A stretch of DNA of 6,051 nt, taken from contig QNDG01000114.1 of NCBI GenBank assembly GCA_003645915.1, positions 1-6,051 on the forward strand. Reading direction: 5' to 3'. The DNA is from Candidatus Zhuqueibacterota bacterium. GTDB taxonomy: Bacteria; Zhuqueibacterota; QNDG01. The notes under the pieces are model-generated. The model saw only the letters and a list, made by a program, of their open reading frames with translations, did no database searches and was not told where the DNA came from. A program made the translations under genes and the position numbers. Of the stretch, positions 1 through 6,051 are shown piece by piece (the first letter of the stretch is position 1; every line of letters begins with the position of its first letter).

Positions 1-1440
1 ACACTGGGGAATATTTTTATCAGAAAGAGGCACTGAACCGTTATAAACACGGCCTTCAGCCACTCTGCCCGATTCATCATACTTAACAGCCCCCATTTTC
101 CAGATAACAGAATTCTTGGAAACAACTCCGGCACTGACATCTGAGGATATTGAAGGATAAAAAGGCAAATAATGGCCGATAATCTTTATGAATGCAGAAT
201 CGGATACACCATGGCTTGTTCTCCGTAAATTTACAGGTACAAGCATATAGCTGTAACCATTATCAAACCGGAACTTATAATAGGCAGTACCTGTTCCTAC
301 AATATGCACTGTAAATGAAGTATCATTATCTAAAAAATAATTTCCATTTGTTTGTACTACAGGATAAAGATTCCCTTCAGGGTAAAATTGTTCGGTATCA
401 GCATATGGACCCGTAGTTGCATTCCACATATAAAAATTTGAAAGATCCTCTGAAAAGGATGAATTATATTGTTTTACTGTCTCATCAAGCGCGTCAATAG
501 CAGGGTAATTTTTCATATTATTCCAGAGCTTGGGAGCCAGTGATTTATCATGGTATTGCTTATTCAGGTAATGAAACCATAGACACAAACCATATTCATG
601 CAGTCCGTTTGCCATATTAAACGGAGTATTTGACTGTCTGAAAAAACTATCAAGATAATAGACATAATCATTAATGTCAGTATATACCACATCTTCCATC
701 CACGTGGCAGCAGCTTCCATTAAAAAAATATCTTCTTCTCTGAAACAATATCCAAACTGAATCATATGGTTAAATTCATGAGCAGCAGTAACCCTCATTC
801 CGTTTACACCGTGTGTATTTGTTTCAGTATAATCATTATCAATTACAATGTAAGTGATATAGGTCCCGTTGCTGTTGGAATAACTGGTGTAGCCGTACAG
901 TCCGTTCAAATCTTCGATATACACGTCCCACTCAGGCCCGTCTGCAGGGTCATTCGGAGGCCTGTTGAACCCGAGATTTTCAACTTCCACCTGATATGAA
1001 TAATCAAAACTATTGGCAGTCTCTTCAACATAATCGGGGATACCTGATCCGTCAAAATCATCAGCAGAAACCGCATTATAAGAATCAGTTGTATAGTGAA
1101 TTCTGAAAAGTCCTTTGGGACTGACATAGCTTTCAGGCAAATCCGGTCTGGATAATATTTTTGCAATTACTTGTTTTTGTTCCTCTGAAAATTTATCTCT
1201 ATTCACATTGAGCTGGTGCCATAGCCATGTACCGCATTTTACCGGTTGGTCCAGTCCTGTCATATATTCGGCAGGAAGCTTATCAGGTGCAAAAAACCTT
1301 AATGCTCTGTAAAAAAGTCCGTCAACTGCAGAAATTTGTTTTGATTCTACCTTGCTCCGAATGTTTCTTTCAAAAGTCTGCGAAAAAATACTTTGTGCAG
1401 ACAAAATCAGTATTATTGCAATACGAAAACTTAATCTCAT
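1..1440 (-). CDS. Secreted zinc metalloprotease, MXAN_6640-like (5' part, C-terminus outside window)
   Basis: The frame is open from an ATG at 1440 to base 1 with no stop: 480 codons of a longer protein. Residues 1-20 form a signal peptide (basic MRLSFR, hydrophobic core, likely cleavage FS|Q), so the product is exported. H221-E-F-N-H225 (DNA about 766-780) is an HExxH zinc site, and E242 in MEAAATWMED, 16 residues after H225, fits the third ligand of a gluzincin; E222 would be the catalytic base. Residues 128-139 (DFDGSGIPDYVE) match a calcium-loop pattern D-x-D-x-S-G-x-x-D-x-x-E. The blocks SYVSPKGLFRIHY (105-117), the WDVYIEDL region (171-178) and the later LHEYG...WNATTG stretch resemble the MXAN_6640-family putative metalloproteases as I remember them. 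Residues from about 360 on look beta-rich and are not assigned. The ATG lies 3 bp after the der stop; AGGA 11 nt upstream is a weakly spaced ribosome site. The substrate is unknown. The family call is from memory, without a search. Confidence 0.85.
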   Translation of the reverse strand, partial: MRLSFRIAIILILSAQSIFSQTFERNIRSKVESKQISAVDGLFYRALRFFAPDKLPAEYMTGLDQPVKCGTWLWHQLNVNRDKFSEEQKQVIAKILSRPDLPESYVSPKGLFRIHYTTDSYNAVSADDFDGSGIPDYVEETANSFDYSYQVEVENLGFNRPPNDPADGPEWDVYIEDLNGLYGYTSYSNSNGTYITYIVIDNDYTETNTHGVNGMRVTAAHEFNHMIQFGYCFREEDIFLMEAAATWMEDVVYTDINDYVYYLDSFFRQSNTPFNMANGLHEYGLCLWFHYLNKQYHDKSLAPKLWNNMKNYPAIDALDETVKQYNSSFSEDLSNFYMWNATTGPYADTEQFYPEGNLYPVVQTNGNYFLDNDTSFTVHIVGTGTAYYKFRFDNGYSYMLVPVNLRRTSHGVSDSAFIKIIGHYLPFYPSISSDVSAGVVSKNSVIWKMGAVKYDESGRVAEGRVYNGSVPLSDKNIPQC

Positions 1441-1443
1441 AAT

Positions 1444-2757
1444 TTATTTTTTCCTGAAAATAATTGAAACAGGAACACCTCTGAACCCGAAACGGGATCT
1501 TATCTGGTTTTCCAGAAATCTGTAATAATTATCACTTATTAATTGCGGATGATTTGAAAAGAAAACAAACCTCGGAGGATCCGTTTCTGTCTGTGTTCCG
1601 TATAAAACCCGTATTCTCTTTCCTTTTACCGCAGGGTGCTGGTAATACCGGTTAAGCTCTTCAAGCATCTTATTCAGAGAAGGAGCGTCAACACGCTTCT
1701 TGCGTTCATCTGCAACCTGTATCACAGTTTTCATAATCTGTTTTGTTTTAAATCCGGTCTTACAGGAGGCTCTTAATAAAGGCACAAACTCAAATCCTCT
1801 TAACCTGATAAAAGTATCCATAACTTCATTTGATTTCTCTTTATCGTTTTTAACCAGATCCCATTTATTTACAACAACAACAGCGCCTTTTTTATATTCT
1901 ATTATGCTCTTCAGAATATGAAGATCCTGAGACGTTATTCCTCCTTCGGATTCTGTAAACAGACACGCAACATCACACCTTTTTAATGCGTTTTGAGTCC
2001 GGATATTACTGTAAAATTCGACACTATCCTTAACTCTGGCTTTCCTCCTGAGCCCGGCAGTATCAACAAGTATGAACTTCCTGTCAAAAATTTCCGCAGA
2101 AGTATCAATTGCATCTCTTGTTGTACCGGGTTGATCTGTTACAACGTGGCGGTCTTCGCCGAGAATTGTATTTATAAATGTTGATTTACCCACATTGGGT
2201 CTTCCTACAACTGCAAGTTTAATATACTCATCTTCATCATCAACAGGGCTTAATTCAATTTTTTCAATATGCTGAACAAGCAGAGAAAGTAAATCCCCTA
2301 TACCTCTTCCGATTAATGCTGAAATTGACACAGGTTCGCCAAGTCCCAGACGTAAAAACTCTGACGCTTCTATTTCCCGCGCATCATTGTCAACTTTATT
2401 TACAACAAGCAGGCAGGGTTTATTGCTCTTTCTTAGCTGATTTGCCACTTCGTCATCTATATCGGTAATTCCCGTAGTAACGTCAGTAAGAAATATAATT
2501 ACATCTGCTTCAATCAGAGCATTTTCAGCCTGTTCCGTAACTTTTTCTTCAATAATATCCCCTGCTTTAGGAACAAATCCGCCGGTATCAATAACAACAA
2601 ATTCATGGCCTGTCCATTCCGCTTCGGAATAATTCCTGTCCCTTGTCACACCAGGCTGGTCATCAACAATAGCATGGCGTTTGCCTATGATCCTGTTAAA
2701 CAGCGTTGATTTACCAACATTGGGACGTCCTACAATTGCCACAACAGGTTTATTCAT
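1444..2757 (-). CDS. der: Ribosome-associated GTPase Der (EngA)
   Basis: Der is an essential cytoplasmic GTPase with two tandem G domains that takes part in 50S ribosomal subunit maturation. The 437-residue length is normal for the family. Domain 1 shows G1 GRPNVGKST (10-18), G2 PGVTRD (35-40), G3 DTGG (57-60) and G4 NKVD (120-123). An acidic linker (about 171-177, VDDEDE) leads to domain 2 with GRPNVGKST (185-193), PGTTRD (210-215), DTAG (232-235) and NKWD (297-300). Residues about 350-437 form the KH-like RNA-binding domain, with the typical NRYYQHPAVKGKR and FFSNHP blocks. The ATG overlaps the stop of the DUF512 gene as ATGA, with GGAG six bases upstream, so translational coupling is likely. 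One small oddity is that the strand after switch II in domain 2 reads LFTESEGG where an IDA-type motif is usual, so Asp is replaced by Glu269; the GTP-binding motifs themselves are intact. Confidence 0.98.
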   Translation of the reverse strand: MNKPVVAIVGRPNVGKSTLFNRIIGKRHAIVDDQPGVTRDRNYSEAEWTGHEFVVIDTGGFVPKAGDIIEEKVTEQAENALIEADVIIFLTDVTTGITDIDDEVANQLRKSNKPCLLVVNKVDNDAREIEASEFLRLGLGEPVSISALIGRGIGDLLSLLVQHIEKIELSPVDDEDEYIKLAVVGRPNVGKSTFINTILGEDRHVVTDQPGTTRDAIDTSAEIFDRKFILVDTAGLRRKARVKDSVEFYSNIRTQNALKRCDVACLFTESEGGITSQDLHILKSIIEYKKGAVVVVNKWDLVKNDKEKSNEVMDTFIRLRGFEFVPLLRASCKTGFKTKQIMKTVIQVADERKKRVDAPSLNKMLEELNRYYQHPAVKGKRIRVLYGTQTETDPPRFVFFSNHPQLISDNYYRFLENQIRSRFGFRGVPVSIIFRKK

Positions 2758-4040
2758 ATCTGACTCCAGACTTCACTAAAATCTTCAACAGGTACAATTT
2801 TCTTTTTTATCCGTTCTTCAACCGCATTAATGGTCAGGTCGTCCAGAAACAGACCGTTATTATTTAATGTCTTTGCAGGAATAATAACTGCATCAGCATC
2901 GTAGTTTTTTGCTGCGGAAATAAAATCCGCTCCACACAATAATCCAGAAACAGTCACCGAATCTCCATACAAAGAATTATTAACTGCAATAATGTCCACA
3001 TCCAATCTTTTTATTTTTTTCAATTTCTTAATAACCACCTTTTGTAACACAGGAAAAGCCAGCCTGCCTGTAACAATCAATATCTTTTCTTTCTTTACCA
3101 GACTGTCAGGGAAGTCCCCTTTTCCCCTGTTAAAATCATCAATAAATTTTCTGACAAGCCCAACACCGTTTTCAATCTGCCAGAATTCTCCGTAAGCGTG
3201 TGCTTTTGGAATTTTTTTACCCGCTTTAAGATAAAACTCATCACTATAATACACAAACGATTCTTTTAATTTTTTTCTGAATTGTCTTTGAATATGTTTC
3301 CCCTGTTTTAATACTTCTGCAGCTATTTCTTTTGTAACTGACTGAAGAGGATAAAGACCATCTCTGTGTTTTGTCAATCCCACAGGTACTACAGCTACAG
3401 ATCTTAATGCAGGGAAAAACTGTGATAAAGTAACAAGAGTATGTTCCAGCACCTCATTATCATTTATTCCGGGGCACAGAACAATCTGTCCGTGCAGCTC
3501 TATGTTATTTGATACAAGAAATTTTATCTTTTCAAGAAGTCTGTCATCCCTTTTTATGCCCAGCAGTTTTTTTCTTACAGCAATATCAACTGCATGAATT
3601 GAAACATACAGAGGTGTAAGTCTCTGCTCTGCTATTCTCTTCAGGTCTCTTTGTGAAATATTTGTAAGTGTTACAAAATTGCCGTGCAGAAAAGAAAACC
3701 TGTAATCCTCATCTTTAAAATAGAGATTTTTTCTTAAGCCCTTCGGATTCTGATCTGTAAAGCAAAAGATACAGTTGTTTCCGCATTTCCTTGGCTCCAT
3801 AGGATAAAAATCAAGTCCGCTTGAGAAATCAACACTACTCTTTGTTTTGATTTCAAACTGTCTGTTTCCGCGTAAAACAGCAATATTAAGATTATCTTCA
3901 ATAGAATAAAAGTGGAAGTCAAGAACATCTTCCACTTTTCTGCCGTTTATTGATAATATTTTATCTTCAGGTTTAAATCCGAAATTATATGCAGGGCTTC
4001 CCTCTTTAACATTCTTTACTTTCAGCTCTCTTGAGTTCAA
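2754..4040 (-). CDS. PDZ / radical SAM / DUF512 protein of unknown function
   Basis: Using a TTG start at 4040, the protein has 428 residues, close to the family norm of about 430-450. Residues about 4-60 are a PDZ-like domain (VKEGSPAYNFGFKPEDKILSING). Next comes CGNNCIFC, the CxxxCxxC cluster motif of radical SAM enzymes (C86, C90, C93), which binds a 4Fe-4S cluster, followed by DQNPKGLR and the family-typical DEDYRFSFLHGNFVTLTN. The C-terminal half is the DUF512 region: PVGLTKHRDGLYPL (219-232), YYSDEFYLKAG (264-274), the IVTGRLAFPVL block and NNSLYGDSVTVSGL (354-367). No signal peptide is seen, so it should be cytosolic. The reaction and substrate are unknown; a radical SAM mechanism is inferred from the cysteines. 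The gene overlaps der by 4 bp, a neighbourhood I know from Clostridia as well, which hints at a link to ribosome or RNA metabolism. An alternative TTG at 4079 would add 13 residues but has no ribosome site. Confidence 0.93.
   Translation of the reverse strand: MNSRELKVKNVKEGSPAYNFGFKPEDKILSINGRKVEDVLDFHFYSIEDNLNIAVLRGNRQFEIKTKSSVDFSSGLDFYPMEPRKCGNNCIFCFTDQNPKGLRKNLYFKDEDYRFSFLHGNFVTLTNISQRDLKRIAEQRLTPLYVSIHAVDIAVRKKLLGIKRDDRLLEKIKFLVSNNIELHGQIVLCPGINDNEVLEHTLVTLSQFFPALRSVAVVPVGLTKHRDGLYPLQSVTKEIAAEVLKQGKHIQRQFRKKLKESFVYYSDEFYLKAGKKIPKAHAYGEFWQIENGVGLVRKFIDDFNRGKGDFPDSLVKKEKILIVTGRLAFPVLQKVVIKKLKKIKRLDVDIIAVNNSLYGDSVTVSGLLCGADFISAAKNYDADAVIIPAKTLNNNGLFLDDLTINAVEERIKKKIVPVEDFSEVWSQI
2764..2767 (-). 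promoter_or_regulatory. Shine-Dalgarno site of der
   Basis: GGAG on the minus strand lies six bases (TCAGAT) before the ATG of der at 2757-2755 and inside the last codons of the DUF512 gene. Together with the ATGA stop/start overlap (2754-2757) it suggests termination-reinitiation coupling between the two genes. Confidence 0.6.
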
Positions 4041-5220
4041 GTATTTCTCTCCAATTTTGTCGTCTTTTCCACTCTTCAATTAAAAATTTTATTAATGCTG
4101 CTGTAGGAACTCCTATAAGAAGTCCCCAGAAACCGAATATCTTTGCAAAAATAAGAACAGAGAATATAACCGCAAGAGGATGAAGTCCTACCCTGTCTCC
4201 AACAATCTTTGGTGAAATAACATAAGCTTCAAGTCCCTGTACAATCAGAAAAATTGATCCTATCTCAATTGCTGCAATAAACGGGTTGGGTGTAAAAAAA
4301 GCTGTAAGAAATGCAAGTGCAAGGCTGATATACAATCCCACAAAAGGAATCAAATTCAGCAGGCCTGTCATTACACCTATTAATATTGCAAATGGGATTT
4401 TGAATATCAGAAGGCCCATTGTTGTTAAAACACCTACAAAGGTACATACAATAATCTGTCCTCTTATGTACTCGCCTAAGATTCTATTGAGTCTCCATGA
4501 ATAAAAATATACGTTCTTTTTGTACTCCTTAGGGCCAAGGTCAAGAAGCCATTCTTTAATTTTATCAAAATCCTTAAGAAAATAAAAAGCAAGAATCGGA
4601 ATAAGTATAATATTAAAAATCCTTGTAAAAAATGTACTTACTCCTGTAACTCCTTTAAGTACGTTTGAAAGCACCTGTTCAAATGTTGTAGGCATGTTTC
4701 CAAGAAAATGCTCTTTAAAGGATTCAACATTTATATGGGAAAAATTGAGAACCCTTGGAGCTGTATCCTGGATAAAATTCGTAACATCAACTGCAAGCTG
4801 AGGTACTTTCTGAATAAGATCCTGGATCTCTCTGATTAATGCAGGAAGAAGCATAAATCCCAGAAATGTTACAACACCAAGAGAAATTAAAATTATTATC
4901 AGTACTGCAAGTATTCTCGGGATTTTACTGTTTTCAAGTTTATTTGCAAGCGGATTAAAAAGATAGGCAATAATACCGGCAATGATAAACGGGAAAATTA
5001 CTGACTGCGTCCACGATAAAAACCAGAACACAAGAATAAAAAAAACGACCAGAGAAAGCATACGGGCTGATTTATACTGTTTCAGCCCGCTCAGTACAAT
5101 TAAAAGTAAAATACCCAGCAGCAGAGGAGAAAGAACAGGGAATGTTACATAGATAAATGCCGTAAGAACCACAAAAACCGAAACAACTGCAATGTATGTC
5201 TGCGTATTGTTATTTGTCAT
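4006..5220 (-). CDS. AI-2E family (PerM-like) transporter-like membrane protein
   Basis: This is a 404-residue polytopic inner-membrane protein of the AI-2E/UPF0118 family, whose members include the autoinducer-2 exporter TqsA and Na+/H+ antiporter-like proteins; the substrate cannot be read from sequence. Hydrophobic segments lie at about 8-26, 28-46, 54-70, 72-90, 103-126, 195-215, 245-263, 265-285, 286-309, 315-331 and 344-385. A hydrophilic, helix-rich region at about 128-190 corresponds to the usual large soluble loop. Family landmarks are IIAYLFNPLANKLE (83-96), FYFLKDFD (212-219), LNLIPFVGLYI (about 288-298) and ISPKIVGDRVGLHPL (335-349), then the terminal FGFWGLLIGVPTAALIK. The first two segments look like an extra N-terminal hairpin, since many relatives of about 350 residues start nearer segment three. 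ATG 5220 has only a weak AAAG upstream, and the next Met is at residue 54. The 3' end overlaps the DUF512 gene. Confidence 0.92.
   Translation of the reverse strand: MTNNNTQTYIAVVSVFVVLTAFIYVTFPVLSPLLLGILLLIVLSGLKQYKSARMLSLVVFFILVFWFLSWTQSVIFPFIIAGIIAYLFNPLANKLENSKIPRILAVLIIILISLGVVTFLGFMLLPALIREIQDLIQKVPQLAVDVTNFIQDTAPRVLNFSHINVESFKEHFLGNMPTTFEQVLSNVLKGVTGVSTFFTRIFNIILIPILAFYFLKDFDKIKEWLLDLGPKEYKKNVYFYSWRLNRILGEYIRGQIIVCTFVGVLTTMGLLIFKIPFAILIGVMTGLLNLIPFVGLYISLALAFLTAFFTPNPFIAAIEIGSIFLIVQGLEAYVISPKIVGDRVGLHPLAVIFSVLIFAKIFGFWGLLIGVPTAALIKFLIEEWKRRQNWREILELKRAESKEC
4047..4052 (-). promoter_or_regulatory. Shine-Dalgarno site deciding the DUF512 start
   Basis: On the minus strand GGAGAG is followed by six bases (AAATAC) and then TTG at 4040-4038. 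This is a well-spaced ribosome site lying inside the 3' end of the AI-2E gene. The upstream in-frame TTG at 4079 is preceded only by A/T-rich sequence without a GGAG-like motif. The downstream start also places the protein N-terminus just before the PDZ domain, as expected for the family. I therefore prefer TTG 4040, giving a 35-bp overlap with the AI-2E gene. Confidence 0.65.
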
Positions 5221-5292
5221 AAATACTTTGCTTTATTAATTTCAGAATCAGCATTTTATACAGGATCTTATATTGTCAGACAGCTCTTTGCG

Positions 5293-5309
5293 ACCTGTTA
5301 TTACCTGTT
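5293..5309. repeat. 7-bp direct repeat in the only intergenic gap
   Basis: ACCTGTT occurs at 5293-5299 and again at 5303-5309 (AACAGGT on the coding strand), a period of exactly 10 bases. It lies immediately after the CsgG-like gene stop and about 75 bp before the AI-2E start. One-turn spacing would suit a protein reading two half sites on one DNA face, but two short copies can occur by chance. The rest of the 92-bp gap (5221-5312) shows no strong hairpin with a T-run and no clear -35/-10 pair; TATAAA on the minus strand at 5260-5255 lacks a convincing partner. Confidence 0.3.
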
Positions 5310-5312
5310 TAT

Positions 5313-6051
5313 TCACTGAACCTTAATTATATCACCCTTTTTAACGCCTGTACCGCTGATAAGCATTGCTTTTGCCGCTTTGCCTCCTGTAATCAGGCTT
5401 GTAACTTTGATTGTACCCACTTTCTGCTCTTCAACGCCGAGAGAAAGTCCTGTATCCGGATCAATCAACTCTTCTCCCTTGGAATACACAGCAAATACGT
5501 CCCCTGTTTTTACTCCGCCCTCAGAACCAGGTTTTATATAAATCACAGATCCTTTGACAAGAATAATTTTTCCGCTCCAGGGCAGCACTTCCATCTGCTT
5601 TTCAACCAGGCTGAAAATTTCATTTACAGCATTTCTCGTTGCTTTTCCCACAAGAGAATTATCAAAACTCTTTCTATCATTAAATCTTGTAAGCCTGGAA
5701 GAAAAAGAGAGGCCTGATGTTGTTTCTTCTTTGCGTACATTATCAGCAGCAAGAATCTCCCCTGTTGTTGTATTAACAATTCTCACATCAACAGCTACAG
5801 TTGCTTTCTGCTTGCTTACACCAACAGCAACTCCTTTTATCCTGCCTCCGGTTTTTGACTTTGAATAACCGAATTCCGTAACAGCTCCAAAAACGGCCAA
5901 TTCCACACCAAGCAGTTTTCCGATTTTTGCAGCACTTTGCTCAGTAACCCTTCCGCTTTGTCCCAGATTCTGCTCTTCCATTATCTTGGAAATTTCCTGG
6001 CGTTCAATTACACGATACTTACCGTTTTTAACCAAAACTGTAACAAGCATA
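5313..6051 (-). CDS. CsgG/HfaB-family protein (3' part, N-terminus outside window)
   Basis: The frame is open to the right edge: 245 complete codons before the TGA at 5315-5313. The Met at 6050 is very probably internal, because MLVTVLVKNGKYRVIER is the block that in CsgG-like proteins follows the first strand and helix of the domain; signal peptide and N-terminus would lie beyond 6051. Family blocks are YRVIERQEISKIMEEQ (12-27), LGQSG (29-33), AAKIGKLLGVELAVFGAVTEF (40-60) and VDVRIVNTTTGEILA (about 87-101), then a Ser/Arg-rich stretch and a helix ending the CsgG region near 153. Residues about 157-245 form a separate beta-rich C-terminal domain (VKGSVIYIKPGSEGGVKTGDVFAVY; SGTGVKKGDIIKV) resembling the FlgT C-terminal domain. 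E. coli CsgG is the outer-membrane curli export pore, but no curli genes are visible here, so this is more likely one of the many CsgG-fold envelope proteins without known function. Confidence 0.88.
   Translation of the reverse strand, partial: MLVTVLVKNGKYRVIERQEISKIMEEQNLGQSGRVTEQSAAKIGKLLGVELAVFGAVTEFGYSKSKTGGRIKGVAVGVSKQKATVAVDVRIVNTTTGEILAADNVRKEETTSGLSFSSRLTRFNDRKSFDNSLVGKATRNAVNEIFSLVEKQMEVLPWSGKIILVKGSVIYIKPGSEGGVKTGDVFAVYSKGEELIDPDTGLSLGVEEQKVGTIKVTSLITGGKAAKAMLISGTGVKKGDIIKVQ

Noticed and set aside
906..1166. Minus-strand open frame of 86 codons, and an overlapping plus-strand frame at 766-999
   Set aside because: Both lie wholly inside the metalloprotease gene in other frames, have no recognisable motif, and are out-of-frame shadows. 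The true frame here encodes the HExxH and calcium-loop motifs without interruption.
1..1440. Possible broken or frameshifted gene at the left end
   Set aside because: Codon-by-codon reading from ATG 1440 to base 1 gives 480 codons with no stop and continuous family-like sequence, so the gene is cut by the window edge rather than broken.
1227..1442. Plus-strand open frame of 71 codons
   Set aside because: It is antisense to the signal peptide and N-terminus of the metalloprotease and shows no domain-like composition or ribosome site.
5221..5312. Sigma-70-type promoter or rho-independent terminator in the gap
   Set aside because: A TATAAA is present on the minus strand, but no acceptable -35 lies 16-18 bp upstream. 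No GC-rich hairpin followed by a T-run was found, so neither is called.
5554..5868. Plus-strand open frame of 104 codons
   Set aside because: It is antisense to the CsgG-like gene; its composition mirrors the opposite strand, and no family resemblance is seen.
5313..6050. Complete CsgG-like gene starting at the Met at 6050
   Set aside because: The Met sits in a block that is internal in CsgG-family proteins, no signal peptide precedes it, and the frame remains open at the edge; the gene is treated as partial.
1..6051. CRISPR array, tRNA/rRNA, insertion sequence or defence cassette
   Set aside because: Coding sequence fills nearly the whole window with recognisable families. No regularly spaced repeats, transposase motifs, terminal inverted repeats or RNA-gene signatures were seen by eye.

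Overview
The window is a compact block of five protein genes, all read from the minus strand, so transcription runs from high to low coordinates. In that order they are: the 3' part of a CsgG/HfaB-family gene (5313-6051, entering from the right edge); an AI-2E-family (PerM-like) membrane protein (4006-5220); a PDZ + radical SAM + DUF512 protein (2754-4040); the double-GTPase ribosome assembly factor Der/EngA (1444-2757); and the 5' 480 codons of a secreted HExxH metalloprotease of the MXAN_6640 type (1-1440, running off the left edge). I see no RNA gene, mobile element or CRISPR array, and no clear terminator.

The last four genes are packed like an operon. The AI-2E and DUF512 genes overlap by 35 bp (74 bp if an upstream TTG is used). 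DUF512 and der share an ATGA overlap of 4 bp. Der and the metalloprotease are 3 bp apart. The only real gap is 92 bp (5221-5312) between the CsgG-like gene and the AI-2E gene. It contains a 7-bp direct repeat spaced by one helical turn but no convincing promoter or terminator, so the CsgG-like gene may or may not share the transcript.

The DNA is AT-rich by eye (about 40% G+C, not counted). Shine-Dalgarno motifs such as GGAG are present before der and the DUF512 gene. The MXAN_6640-type metalloprotease has a signal peptide ending FS|Q, and there is a CsgG-family envelope protein; together these suggest a Gram-negative (diderm) bacterium, plausibly from the FCB side of the tree (Calditrichota/KSB1/Marinimicrobia-like candidate phyla). 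A DUF512 gene beside der is also an arrangement I know from Clostridia. The phylum is therefore only a weak inference.

Functionally, Der and the DUF512 protein form the conserved housekeeping core: Der acts in 50S subunit maturation, while the DUF512 radical SAM protein is uncharacterised. The flanking genes all concern the envelope: an outer-membrane or periplasmic CsgG-like protein, a polytopic transporter-like protein and an exported protease. I see no strong evidence for a new defence or mobile system. The points most worth a second look are the protease placed directly behind der, the der-DUF512 pairing, and the start codon of the DUF512 gene.
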